This document shows, in pieces, positions 55,753 through 64,000 of a stretch of DNA of 64,000 nucleotides. Position 1 is the first letter of the stretch. Every line of letters starts with the position of its first letter. Source of the stretch: Echinicola pacifica DSM 19836 (GTDB lineage: Bacteria; Bacteroidota; Bacteroidia; Cytophagales; Cyclobacteriaceae); assembly GCF_000373245.1 (NCBI RefSeq), contig NZ_KB890738.1:752064-816063 (forward strand), written 5' to 3'. Position numbers and translations under genes: made by a program. The notes beneath the pieces are model-generated. The model worked only from the letters and a program-made list of their open reading frames with translations. It made no database searches and was not told where the DNA came from.

Positions 55753-56862
55753 TTAGACCTTAATGATGATGTTTTTTCTCCATAATATATAGGCGGGGAT
55801 AAAGAGCAGCATTACCATAAATAGAGCTCCCGCCAAAGAGGCATTTTTGGGGCTTAGCCAACCATTGAAGAGCATTTGCTGTAGGAAAAGCTTTAAGCTT
55901 ATCAGCTCCCCGGCGCTGTTTACCTTGATCCAGGAGAGCATCTTGGCGATTATTCCCGAAAGGAAGAATACCGTAATGGCATTCATGCCGTAGATAACAA
56001 AGGGGGTGGACCAGTTCTTCCAGCCTTTGATATCCACCAGCCAATAGGAGAGGGCCAGGATCATGAAGGCCCAGCCTGCGGTATATAGCACAAAGGAACT
56101 GGTCCATAATGCTTTATTCATGGGGAAGAGGAGTGACCAAAGTAGCCCAAGTAGCAGAAGCGAGCCACCATAAATAAGCCATTTTTTCATTCTTTTGCCA
56201 TGCTCCTTCGTTTGGGTCAGCACTTTGCCACAGGCAATTCCCAGCAAGCAGGTGACGATAGCAGGAAGTGTGGAGAATAAGCCCTCAGGATCCCAGGTTT
56301 TTGACTGGGACCACATATGGCCAGTTAGGAATTGTCGATCGATCCATGCCGCTAAATTAGTGTCGGGCAGTAAATTCGCGGGCCCGATTCCGGGCACTGG
56401 GATCAGGGTCATCGCGGCCCAATAGCCCAGCAAGACCAGTAGCCCACTAAGCAGCAGCCCACGTGGAGATAAGTATAAATACATCAGACTACTCACGAAG
56501 TACACCAACCCTATGCGCTGGAGCACGCCAGGATAGCGTAAGTTTGCGAAATCAAAGTAGGGAAAAGCCGTCAATAATAAGCCTAAACCTATTAGCTTCA
56601 AGGCTCGAATTCCCGCTTTCTTCACCATAATCTTTTTGTCATAGCCTTTATTCAGTTGGCTGCCGATAGATAGCTCTATGGCCACTCCCACTATGAACAG
56701 AAAAAAAGGAAATATCATATCCGTCGGTGTACATCCATGCCATGGGGCATGAAGCAGGGGGGGATAGACAGAGGACCAGGAGCCGGGATTATTGACCAGT
56801 ATCATGGCGAATATGGTGATGCCTCTGAAGACATCTAAGGATAAAATACGTTGAGAAGGCAT
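55753..56862 (-). CDS. NagX-like membrane acyltransferase (DUF5009/HGSNAT family)
   Basis: A 369-residue integral membrane protein with about 9-10 helices. N-terminal SLDVFRGITIFAMILVNNPG and PTDMIFPFFLFIVGVAIELS are typical of the heparan-alpha-glucosaminide N-acetyltransferase/NagX family. It probably transfers an acyl group to a sugar at the membrane; the human HGSNAT reaction on glucosamine is the guiding homology. Substrate in this organism is unknown. Apparently a single-gene unit. Confidence 0.87.
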   Translation of the reverse strand: MPSQRILSLDVFRGITIFAMILVNNPGSWSSVYPPLLHAPWHGCTPTDMIFPFFLFIVGVAIELSIGSQLNKGYDKKIMVKKAGIRALKLIGLGLLLTAFPYFDFANLRYPGVLQRIGLVYFVSSLMYLYLSPRGLLLSGLLVLLGYWAAMTLIPVPGIGPANLLPDTNLAAWIDRQFLTGHMWSQSKTWDPEGLFSTLPAIVTCLLGIACGKVLTQTKEHGKRMKKWLIYGGSLLLLGLLWSLLFPMNKALWTSSFVLYTAGWAFMILALSYWLVDIKGWKNWSTPFVIYGMNAITVFFLSGIIAKMLSWIKVNSAGELISLKLFLQQMLFNGWLSPKNASLAGALFMVMLLFIPAYILWRKNIIIKV

Positions 56863-57256
56863 AAAAAAAGCTAGTTTATAAACTTAGATGTACAATATAT
56901 TAAATAAAGCTTAGCTTACTAAATAAAAAAATACCCGATATAAGTAGGCGCTTCCTCACTTTCACTGTGGTCTTATAGTGGTTCCTGATTCCTTATAAGG
57001 GGATTTTTGGGGATGATATTGGGCGGGGGAGATAGAGGTGAGGTTTTTTAGGAAGGCCTATTCTCTATCGTTTCCTAATCAAAAAGAGGCTGGGCTTGCC
57101 TTAGCATACCCAGCCTCTATCTTCTATTATTTACAGGGATGGCCAGTAAAAGTGACCAACGATTTATTTAATCTTTTTCGTGAAAGGAAGCTTTGGACTT
57201 CCGTTTCTTTGAGAGCGATACAGGATATAGGAGTCTATGGTCTCGCTGGCCTGAAT
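56863..57256. other. Intergenic region between NagX-like gene and dsbD
   Basis: About 390 bases. Contains the dsbD terminator (57085-57118) and the NagX-like promoter near its left end, which I cannot pin down. Confidence 0.5.
57085..57118 (-). terminator. Terminator of dsbD
   Basis: A 10-bp stem AGAGGCTGGG (57085-57094) and CCCAGCCTCT (57109-57118) around a 14-base loop; on the minus strand it is followed by a T run (complement of 57081-57085). It lies about 140 bases after the dsbD stop. Confidence 0.75.
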
Positions 57257-59386
57257 CTATTTTTGAGCGTAAGCGTCCTTAGCCTTATCCAGGAACTCCA
57301 CGAATTTCTTAGGATCGGTATCGTAAGCTTTGGGCTGGACGAGCATCTTTTCATTTTGATCAAGGATCACATAATAAGGCTGAGCATTATTATTGAAACG
57401 GGTAATTTGAAAATCTGCATTTTGCTTTCCGATGGTTTTTTTGACCTTCTCATCATAGGTAGAAGTGTACCATTCGGACTCTGGCAGCTCGGTACGCTCA
57501 TCTACATAGAGGGCGACCAATACAAAATCATTTTTAAGACGGCTCAATACCTCAGGTTCTGCCCATACTTTGGCTTCCATCTCACGACAGTTGACACAGC
57601 CATGGCCGGTAAAGTCGATAAATAAGGGCTTATTTTCTGCTTTGGCGACTCTTAGTGCTTGTTCGTAATCAAAGTATCCTTGCAGCCCATGTGGGAAATG
57701 AAGGAGGTCGCCGTACTTGGGCTCCTCAGTCATTGCGGAAGCAGGGGAAGCCTGTCCCCCGGAATTCTCACGGATCATCTTTTCCAGATTGAAATCGTGG
57801 GAGGCTATAGGCGGTAGGTAGCCACTAAGGGATTTTAGCGGGGCACCAAACAGGCCAGGAATCATATAGATCACAAAGATGAATACGACGGTGGCCATCA
57901 GCAACCTAGGCACGCCGAGTTTCTCCATGGGAGAATCATGCGGCAGTCGGATTTTGCCAAGTAGATATAAGCCCATCAGTCCAAATATCACGATCCAAAT
58001 GGCAATATAGATGTCTCTATCCAGTAATCCCCAGTGGTACACTTGGTCGGCCACGCTGAGGAATTTGAAGGCAAGGGCTAGTTCTAGGAAACCTAAGACT
58101 ACTTTCACCGAGTTTAGCCATCCACCGGATTTAGGCAGCGTATTGAGCCACTCCGGGAATATAGCAAATAAGGTAAAAGGAATCGCAAAGGCTAGCGAGA
58201 AGGCAAACATCCCTAGAATTGGCTTTAGGATTTCACCGCCGGCAGATTCGATCAGGATGGATCCCACGATCGGGCCAGTGCAGGAAAAGGACACTAATAC
58301 CAAGGTGAAGGCCATAAAGAAAACCCCACTAAGGCCACCCTTGTCGGCTTTTGCATCCATCTTATTCACCAGACCACTAGGAAGGGTAATCTCAAATAGA
58401 CCCAAAAATGCCAGTGCAAAGAAGATAAATACTATGAAGAAGAAGATATTTGGTAACCAGTGGGTGGAGAGCCAGTTGGCAAACTCCGGTCCTTGGATCG
58501 CCGCGACCAGGGTCCCCGCCAAGGTATAAATAACGATAATACTAAAACCATAAATGATGGCATTCCGGATGCCATGGGCTTTGCTTTTACTCCTTCCAGT
58601 GAAGAAAGTGACGGTCATGGGGATCATCGGAAATACGCAAGGGGTTAGCAGTGCTGCCATCCCTCCCAGGAATGCTGCAATGACAAAGGGCCAAAGGGAA
58701 GTAGCATCGCCTTGCTTTCCTTCAGGCTCCATACTGACTTCAGGGATTTTGGTCTCTTCGACCTTTACGCTAGCTTCTTCGCTCCGCTGAGCAGGACTTG
58801 CCTCTGATTCAGTAGAGGAACTATTAGGTTTTTCTGTAAATAGACTGCCTGATTGGCCTTCCTCGGTGGTGCTGGTGGAGGCGCTGGCTTGATTATCTTT
58901 GGTGTGGATCGCTGCGGTGAGGGATTTGGAAAACTCCTCCTCAAAAGGTACACACTGTCCCGTGACGTCAGAGCACATCTGATAGCCCATGGAGGCAGCG
59001 ATCTTAACGCTGGGCTTTGTGATCTTGATTTTTTGGGTGAATACCGCGGTTCCCTTAAAGTAGCTTACCTCGCCTTCCCAGATTTCATCCATCTTCCGAC
59101 TGGGGTCCACTGGTATCAGCTTTCCAATGGCTTCGATGCCTTGGGAGCCATCCAGAGATAGCTCGGTCAGCATAGGACCTAGGTCCGGATCAAAATCATT
59201 AGAGTAGATATACCAGTCCCGTGGAATGGTGGCCTTAAAAGTGAGCTCTATTTCATCACCGACGAAGGGCGTTTCCTCTGACAGACTCATTTGCCATTTT
59301 GGTGGCTGTATAAGCTGCGCAAAAGCAGGCAGATGAAAGAGTATTATTAAGAATGCTAGGGGAAGAGTTTTCTTGATTCTATACAT
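57257..59386 (-). CDS. dsbD: Thiol:disulfide interchange protein DsbD
   Basis: A 709-residue three-part reductase that moves electrons from cytoplasmic thioredoxin to periplasmic thiols. Signal peptide 1-23 (PAFAQ); N-terminal DsbD-alpha-like domain (about 30-165, with Cys in GYQMCSDVTGQCVPF); a Ser/Thr/Glu-rich linker (about 170-225); 8-9 membrane helices from about 230 (first redox Cys in LTPCVFPMIP) to 530 (SFSCTGPIVG carrying the second); and a C-terminal thioredoxin-like domain with CxxC at C597/C600 (HGCVNCREME). Complete. Longer than E. coli DsbD (565) because of the linker. Single-gene unit behind a terminator. Confidence 0.93.
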   Translation of the reverse strand: MYRIKKTLPLAFLIILFHLPAFAQLIQPPKWQMSLSEETPFVGDEIELTFKATIPRDWYIYSNDFDPDLGPMLTELSLDGSQGIEAIGKLIPVDPSRKMDEIWEGEVSYFKGTAVFTQKIKITKPSVKIAASMGYQMCSDVTGQCVPFEEEFSKSLTAAIHTKDNQASASTSTTEEGQSGSLFTEKPNSSSTESEASPAQRSEEASVKVEETKIPEVSMEPEGKQGDATSLWPFVIAAFLGGMAALLTPCVFPMIPMTVTFFTGRSKSKAHGIRNAIIYGFSIIVIYTLAGTLVAAIQGPEFANWLSTHWLPNIFFFIVFIFFALAFLGLFEITLPSGLVNKMDAKADKGGLSGVFFMAFTLVLVSFSCTGPIVGSILIESAGGEILKPILGMFAFSLAFAIPFTLFAIFPEWLNTLPKSGGWLNSVKVVLGFLELALAFKFLSVADQVYHWGLLDRDIYIAIWIVIFGLMGLYLLGKIRLPHDSPMEKLGVPRLLMATVVFIFVIYMIPGLFGAPLKSLSGYLPPIASHDFNLEKMIRENSGGQASPASAMTEEPKYGDLLHFPHGLQGYFDYEQALRVAKAENKPLFIDFTGHGCVNCREMEAKVWAEPEVLSRLKNDFVLVALYVDERTELPESEWYTSTYDEKVKKTIGKQNADFQITRFNNNAQPYYVILDQNEKMLVQPKAYDTDPKKFVEFLDKAKDAYAQK

Positions 59387-59765
59387 GACGTAATTGGCAG
59401 ACTGTATCTAGTAAGTGAAATTCAGAATATTAAGTTCAATTAATTTATCGGGATCAGGAAATAGGTGCAAGGGTAATTTTTGGAAATTTATACTCACCTG
59501 GAATCCTGAGCCATTATATTTCTGCTCACGGCAAAGGGACTTTGTGGGTTCATTGGAGAGGATAGGCGCATGATCTCTCAAATAATGATTTCTTCCTACG
59601 GTCTTTTCAAGGCGAAATTCACTGCCTCGGTAGAAGCAGGTGATTTTGCCCCGAAGGGGATACTAAAAAACCACAGGAAGAGGATAAATATCAGGTGACG
59701 ATCTATAAAAAAATCGTCAAACTATTCATCTTCCTGTGGTTTACTACTTCTGAGCCTATAAGGTT
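59387..59765. other. Intergenic region between dsbD and dipeptidase
   Basis: About 380 bases. Contains the nested hairpin at 59668-59742; no gene seen. Confidence 0.6.
59668..59742 (-). terminator. Nested-hairpin terminator of the M20 dipeptidase gene
   Basis: Outer 14-bp stem (59668-59681 with 59729-59742; core CCACAGGAAGA) encloses a 47-base loop that contains a 6-bp inner hairpin (GACGAT 59697-59702, ATCGTC 59713-59718). On the minus strand it ends in a T run (complement of 59665-59670). It lies 24 bases after the dipeptidase stop. Confidence 0.8.
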
Positions 59766-61154
59766 CTATTTTTCGCTTAATTTTCTAAAAGATTTGAAAA
59801 ATTGAACGATGGTCTCGATGCCCAGCAGGTAGTTTTTCACTCCAAAATGTTCATTTGGCGAGTGTATCGCATCGGTATCCAAACCGAATCCCAGGAGTAT
59901 AGGGTCTAAGCCCAATTCTTCCTGAAATAATGAGGTGATGGGCACAGATCCGCCCTCACGGGTAGGAATGGCTTTCTTACCAAATACCTCCAGGATAGCC
60001 TCTTCTGCGGCTTTATAGCCTACAGAGCTGGTCGGTACCACGGCCGGTTTGCCTCCATGGTGGGGCGTTACCTTTACTTTGACGGACTTAGGAGCGAGAG
60101 ATTCGAAGTGTTTCTGAAACAATTCTGAGATTTCATGGTGATTCTGATTAGGCACCAGTCGCATTGATATTTTAGCATAGGCTTTGGAAGGCAGGACGGT
60201 CTTGGCGCCCTCACCGATATAGCCTCCCCAGATGCCATTCACATCAAGGGTGGGGCGGATGCCTGTGCGCTCGATGGTGCTATAGCCAGCTTCCCCTTCT
60301 ACCTCTTCGATATTCAATTTCTTTTTGTAATCCTGAAGGTCAAAAGGGGCCTCATTAAGTTTCTTGCGGTAAGCCTCAGACAGCTCTTCTACCTTATCGT
60401 AAAATCCCGGAATGGTGATTTTACGGTTTTCATCCTGAAGCTGAGAGATGATATTGCAAAGAATATTAATCGGGTTGGCCACGGCACCTCCGTAAGAGCC
60501 ACTGTGCAGATCCCGATTGGGTCCAGTCACCTCCACCTGCATATAGGCCAGACCGCGGAGACCCACGGTCACGGATGGGGTGTCCAGAGACAGCATGCTG
60601 GTATCAGAGATCAAGACCACATCTGCTTTCAGCTTTTCCTTATTTTCCTTGATATAATTTTCGAGATTGTCGGAGCCCACTTCCTCTTCGCCTTCGATCA
60701 TAAATTTCACATTGCAGACTAGCTCATCCGCCGCCATCATGGCTTCAAAAGCCTTGACGTGCATGAAAAACTGTCCTTTGTCATCGGCAGAGCCACGCGC
60801 AAAGATGGCACCATCAGGATGCAGCTCCGTCTTCCTGATCACAGGATCAAAGGGGGCCGAGTCCCACAGTTCGTATGGATCTGCAGGCTGCACATCATAG
60901 TGACCATATACCAATACGGTAGGTAGGGCTGGATCTATGATCTTCTCCCCATAGACTACAGGGTAGCCAGGGGTAGAGCAGATTTCGACCTTGTCAGCTC
61001 CAGCTTTTTCAAGGCTGCTTTTGACATAATCTGCAGCTCGCAGTACATCCTCCTTGAATTTTGGGTCAGCACTGACCGAAGGGATTCTTAACAAATCCAA
61101 TAATTCCTCGATGAACTTGTCCTTATTACTTTGGATAAAATCTTTTGATGCCAT
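59766..61154 (-). CDS. M20 family dipeptidase (carnosinase-like)
   Basis: A 462-residue zinc peptidase. Metal and catalytic residues: H85 and D87 (VYGHYDVQP), D124 (RGSADDKGQF), the Glu cluster E156-E158 (IEGEEEVGS), and later ligands in DTSML and SPNEHFG. The lid domain (about 205-320) is complete. Homologues hydrolyse dipeptides or N-acyl amino acids in the cytoplasm; there is no signal peptide. Single-gene unit ending at the nested terminator. Confidence 0.93.
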   Translation of the reverse strand: MASKDFIQSNKDKFIEELLDLLRIPSVSADPKFKEDVLRAADYVKSSLEKAGADKVEICSTPGYPVVYGEKIIDPALPTVLVYGHYDVQPADPYELWDSAPFDPVIRKTELHPDGAIFARGSADDKGQFFMHVKAFEAMMAADELVCNVKFMIEGEEEVGSDNLENYIKENKEKLKADVVLISDTSMLSLDTPSVTVGLRGLAYMQVEVTGPNRDLHSGSYGGAVANPINILCNIISQLQDENRKITIPGFYDKVEELSEAYRKKLNEAPFDLQDYKKKLNIEEVEGEAGYSTIERTGIRPTLDVNGIWGGYIGEGAKTVLPSKAYAKISMRLVPNQNHHEISELFQKHFESLAPKSVKVKVTPHHGGKPAVVPTSSVGYKAAEEAILEVFGKKAIPTREGGSVPITSLFQEELGLDPILLGFGLDTDAIHSPNEHFGVKNYLLGIETIVQFFKSFRKLSEK

Positions 61155-61411
61155 ATTTGGGAAGTTTATTTCTTAAAATAGTATGACTAAAATCTGAAAA
61201 TTCAATAAACGAAATGATAGTGAATCGTATTTGTCAGCATGCTTTGCAGCAATAAAGATGGGAAAGGCGGTCGATAAAAAGACCCAAAAACCATTCCCTG
61301 CTGCTTGAGAGGCCTGCAGTGGCCTGCACGATGAGAAAGATCCTCTATGAAGCCTAAAATTACAATTTACTTTATGGAAATCCCGATAAATCGATGATTT
61401 CCGTAGCCAAA

Positions 61412-62026
61412 TTACTTTTTCCAATCCAGCTGCGGCAGGCTAAGCTTATACCTTACTGCTATCAGTCGGATAATGACGACCACCAGGAAGGAAGCGATCA
61501 AATTTGAATTTCTTGATAAGCCTAAATCCTGAAGCACGATAAACATAATGGCGCCACTGAGGCAGGCTGTGGCATAGACTTCTTTCTTGAGAAGTATAGG
61601 GGTGGCATTGGTCAGGGTATCACGGATCACTCCTCCCATCACCGCCGAAAACATCCCCATCATGGCGGCTATTATGGGATGCACGCCCAAACTCAGGGCT
61701 TTCTCTGCTCCTAAGACCGAGAATAAAGCGATACCCAGAGTATCAAATAAAAATAAGGTCTTCCGCAAACGGAACATAATCTTAAAAAAGAAGATTGCCG
61801 TAAGGATCCCTGCGAATATCGCATAGAGATAGGCCACATTATCTATCCAAACCAAGGGGTAGCTGTTGAGCAGCAGGTCTCTCAAAGTACCTCCACCAAT
61901 CGCCGTGATAAATCCCATAAAACCCGCCCCAAACACATCATGCTCTCGGTCATGCACGGATAGGGCTCCAGATACTGCAAAGAAATAAGTCCCTACCAGT
62001 TCGAATATAAATTGTAAATCCATCAA
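61412..62026 (-). CDS. TRIC-type cation channel (UPF0126) membrane protein
   Basis: A 204-residue protein with seven hydrophobic helices in two repeats; the glycine-rich motifs GGGTLRD (44-50) and MGGVIRD (near 130-136) mark the repeat and form the pore in bacterial TRIC channels. Formerly UPF0126/YadS. It conducts monovalent cations in studied homologues; older annotations call it a glycine transporter-like domain. The minus-strand frame at 61173-61424 overlaps its end and is not used. Adjacent to the YeiH gene with an 82-base gap. Confidence 0.88.
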   Translation of the reverse strand: MMDLQFIFELVGTYFFAVSGALSVHDREHDVFGAGFMGFITAIGGGTLRDLLLNSYPLVWIDNVAYLYAIFAGILTAIFFFKIMFRLRKTLFLFDTLGIALFSVLGAEKALSLGVHPIIAAMMGMFSAVMGGVIRDTLTNATPILLKKEVYATACLSGAIMFIVLQDLGLSRNSNLIASFLVVVIIRLIAVRYKLSLPQLDWKK

Positions 62027-62108
62027 GCTGATTCTGATAATAAGTAGTATGAAAATGTGAATTTAAGGTGATTTTTCTACACTTAAAGACTTCCTTACTG
62101 GAATTGTT

Positions 62109-63098
62109 TTAGAAGAAGTGAATAATGGCCCAGAGAGATACCCCTGCGACGATGACCCAGAGCAGGGTGGCCTGTGTCAGTATCCTCAATCCCCCAGTGG
62201 AAAGAACCTTCCAGTTCATCCCCGCGCCGATCAGGAAGAGGGCGAGTGTCATCAGTAAATGTGAGCCCTGCTGAATATATGGCCGGAAGCCAGTCAAAGC
62301 CGGAAAGTAGCTGTTTAGCACTACTGCCAAGATAAACAGACCAATGAAATAGGGGATTTTAATACGCTTATTTTGGCTGCCACTGAGGAGGCTCAGACCG
62401 AATACCACCGGAATGATCCATAGTGCACGTGCCAATTTGGTGGTGGTGGCGATGGCCAAGGATTCTTCACCAAACTGGCTGGCAGCACCCACCACGGAGC
62501 TGGTATCATGGATGGCAATGGCGCACCAGGTTCCAAACTGCCCCTGGCTGAGCCCTGCAAGCTGGCCTATCATCGGGAAAATCCATAAGGCGGCGGCATT
62601 GAGGAGGAAGACTGCTGCCAGGGCCACGGTAATCTGGTCTTTGGTGGATCTCAATACCGGTGCGGCAGCAGCAATGGCACTTCCGCCGCAGATGGCCGTG
62701 CCTAGGGCTATGAGGCTGGAGGTGCCGCGATCTGTACCAAACAGTCTAGTGAGAAGCCAGCCTAGTACAAGGGTGAGGCTAATGCTGAAGGCCGTGAGGA
62801 AAAAACCATCTTGGCTGGTGGCCAAGGCTTCTTTTGCGCTGATGGTAAAGCCTAAGCCCACCACTGCTATTTGTAATGAATAATCCACCACCTTACCGCT
62901 CACGGATGCCAGTGGGTTTCCTAAGATATTGGTGAATACCACTCCCAAGCCCAAGGCCAGTGGTGCAGAAATCCCAAAGGCAATACAGGAGAGCCCCAAA
63001 GCAATAAAGAGTAGTGCTTTGAAAGTTATTTTTTGATTTAACCATCTTTTGGCTAAATCCCGTCCTAAGTGGAATTGATCAAGTCTCTGCATAGCCAT
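62109..63098 (-). CDS. yeiH: YeiH family putative sulfate/anion exporter
   Basis: A 329-residue membrane protein of the YeiH/UPF0324 (Cons_hypoth698) family with about 10 helices (LGLSCIAFGISAPLALGLG, IAVVGLGFTISAKE, SLIALGTAICGGSAIAAAAPVL, IHDTSSVVGAASQFGEES). Members are described as putative sulfate exporters or taurine-regulated sulfonate-related transporters, but the substrate is not firmly known. It follows a LysR gene in the same direction by 71 bases, probably as its target. In E. coli the regulator (yeiE) diverges from yeiH; here it does not. Confidence 0.9.
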   Translation of the reverse strand: MAMQRLDQFHLGRDLAKRWLNQKITFKALLFIALGLSCIAFGISAPLALGLGVVFTNILGNPLASVSGKVVDYSLQIAVVGLGFTISAKEALATSQDGFFLTAFSISLTLVLGWLLTRLFGTDRGTSSLIALGTAICGGSAIAAAAPVLRSTKDQITVALAAVFLLNAAALWIFPMIGQLAGLSQGQFGTWCAIAIHDTSSVVGAASQFGEESLAIATTTKLARALWIIPVVFGLSLLSGSQNKRIKIPYFIGLFILAVVLNSYFPALTGFRPYIQQGSHLLMTLALFLIGAGMNWKVLSTGGLRILTQATLLWVIVAGVSLWAIIHFF

Positions 63099-63169
63099 TA
63101 CATCCTGTAGTGAGATGCAAAGGTGCTATAGATTGGGCTGAGTTGGAAATGGTTTATAGCAATGAGCGA

Positions 63170-64000
63170 TTACCTGAGGTTATGGCTTTGGGCAAACTTC
63201 ATAAACAAATCACATAGGCCTTCCTTTTGGCCATGCGGTCTGATAAAGAAAAAATGTCTTTCGATTTCCAAGCCCTTGACGTCGATGACGGTGAGTTCTT
63301 TATTATGAAGTTCTTTCAGCACGGTGAACACCGAGAGGAAAGCCATGGCATCGGAGTTGAGCAGGTAGCCTTTGATACTTTCTGTGCTGCCGAGTTGCAT
63401 TTCTTTGGTGAGCTGGCTGAGCTTCATGCCAAGAGGTTTGAGGGCGTGGGCGATGACCTCTAGGGTGCCGGAGCCAGGTTCTCTGAGGAGCAGAGGGATT
63501 TGGCAGAGCTTGGTGGTGCTTATGCTGTTTTTCTGTGCCAGTGGATGCTGGGCCCTGGCGATGAGAAGGATTTCGTCTTTGGTAAATTCCGTGTATTTGA
63601 AATGACTTTGCTTGGACTGGCCCTCGATGATCCCAAGGTCTATTTCACCTTGCTCCAGCGCCTTCTCGATATTCTCAGTATTATTGGTGGTGAGGGAGAG
63701 GCGTATGGTCTGGAATTTCTCATGAAAAGCAGCAAGGATAGGAGGCAGGATATACTGGGCGATGGTGGTGCTGGCGCCAATGCGCAGCTCTCCACTTAGC
63801 TCTTTCTTGAAATTATTCAGCTCAAACTCTAAGTCACGATAGATTGAGAAAATCTTGTCGGCATGATCAAAGAGTGTTTTTCCCGCAGGGGTAAGACGAA
63901 TATGACTGCCCTTCCGGTCAAACAGCTTCACCTCATAAAATTGCTCTATTTGTCGGATATGCTTCGTCACTGCCGGCTGAGTAATGAAGAGTTCCTCTGC
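63170..64000 (-). CDS. LysR family transcriptional regulator, N-terminus cut by window edge
   Basis: The frame reads to the window end without a start, so the N-terminal part lies beyond 64000; 277 codons are visible counting the stop. The visible start is inside the helix-turn-helix (AEELFITQPAVTKHIRQIEQFYEVKLFDRKGSHIRLTPAG), and the substrate-binding domain (about 80-260) follows. An in-frame GTG at 63970 is not the start since the HTH continues upstream. It precedes yeiH by 71 bases in the same direction, and resembles YeiE/CysB-type regulators of sulfur or anion transport by context only. Confidence 0.92.
   Translation of the reverse strand, partial: AEELFITQPAVTKHIRQIEQFYEVKLFDRKGSHIRLTPAGKTLFDHADKIFSIYRDLEFELNNFKKELSGELRIGASTTIAQYILPPILAAFHEKFQTIRLSLTTNNTENIEKALEQGEIDLGIIEGQSKQSHFKYTEFTKDEILLIARAQHPLAQKNSISTTKLCQIPLLLREPGSGTLEVIAHALKPLGMKLSQLTKEMQLGSTESIKGYLLNSDAMAFLSVFTVLKELHNKELTVIDVKGLEIERHFFFIRPHGQKEGLCDLFMKFAQSHNLR

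Noticed and set aside
57038..57625. 195-codon plus-strand frame opposite the end of dsbD
   Set aside because: Antisense to the DsbD thioredoxin-like domain with its CxxC; the hydrophobic pattern is a mirror of the real gene.
61173..61424. 83-codon minus-strand frame between the dipeptidase and TRIC genes
   Set aside because: It overlaps the TRIC gene end, lacks a signal and has no recognisable features; kept out of the list though a small unknown protein is not impossible.

Overview
The window looks like an ordinary chromosomal stretch from a member of the phylum Bacteroidota, most likely the order Cytophagales. This is inferred from several things read in the sequence: signal peptides that mostly end in xAQ, a secreted protein with a type IX secretion C-terminal sorting domain (31009-33312), LytTR response regulators paired with a LytS-type kinase, a bacterial geranylgeranylglyceryl/heptaprenylglyceryl phosphate synthase, a DUF4105 (Lnb-type) protein, weak Shine-Dalgarno signals, and a few promoter boxes resembling the Bacteroidota -7 element TAnnTTTG. 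I cannot name the genus. I found no rRNA, tRNA, CRISPR array, insertion sequence or prophage.

Layout. 1-5193 (minus): a lemA gene with two TPM-domain genes, and a 1103-residue soluble PAS/GAF histidine kinase. 5315-7353: a two-lobed aspartyl protease with a PDZ domain, diverging from a Fur-family regulator, with a 9-bp inverted repeat between them. 7444-7760 (minus): what looks like a decayed gene. 7787-21763 (plus): a Wzx/Wzy-type exopolysaccharide locus with outer-membrane exporter, chain-length protein without a kinase domain, flippase, methyltransferase, four glycosyltransferases, polymerase, acetyltransferase and a 2-oxoglutarate/Fe(II) oxygenase. A strong hairpin at 17509-17547 splits it into at least two transcription units. 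21789-25596 (minus): an AsmA-like protein, a lytic transglycosylase and a LOG-family hydrolase. 26252-28544 (plus): a cysteine-cluster protein, then three overlapping genes ending in the prenylglyceryl phosphate synthase, which meets an AraC regulator tail to tail. 29597-37723: an acyl-CoA dehydrogenase, a T9SS cargo protein diverging from a DUF4105 protein, uvrB, a small beta-barrel and an AlbA_2 protein.

37918-45676 (minus): a PLP decarboxylase, aroE and a DUF368 polyprenyl-phosphate transporter overlapping by 4 bp, phosphosulfolactate synthase, a TPR protein, then a tight rfbC-cpsB-SDR operon that probably serves polysaccharide synthesis. 45909-49150 (plus): hflX and a PIN-PhoH ATPase. 49455-55382 (minus): a lone LytTR regulator, a LytS/LytTR two-component pair and uvrA. 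55753-64000 (minus): a NagX-like membrane acyltransferase, dsbD, an M20 dipeptidase, a TRIC-type channel, a YeiH-family exporter and a LysR regulator cut by the window end.

Most of the window is well-explained core and envelope biology, and I did not find a clearly new multi-gene system. The items most worth a second look are the overlapping holin-like/basic-protein/prenylglyceryl-phosphate-synthase operon, phosphosulfolactate synthase in a probable sulfonolipid-producing lineage, two palindromic operator candidates (upstream of fur and of uvrA), the decayed gene in front of the polysaccharide operon, and several terminators whose long outer stem encloses a large loop, two of them with an inner hairpin.
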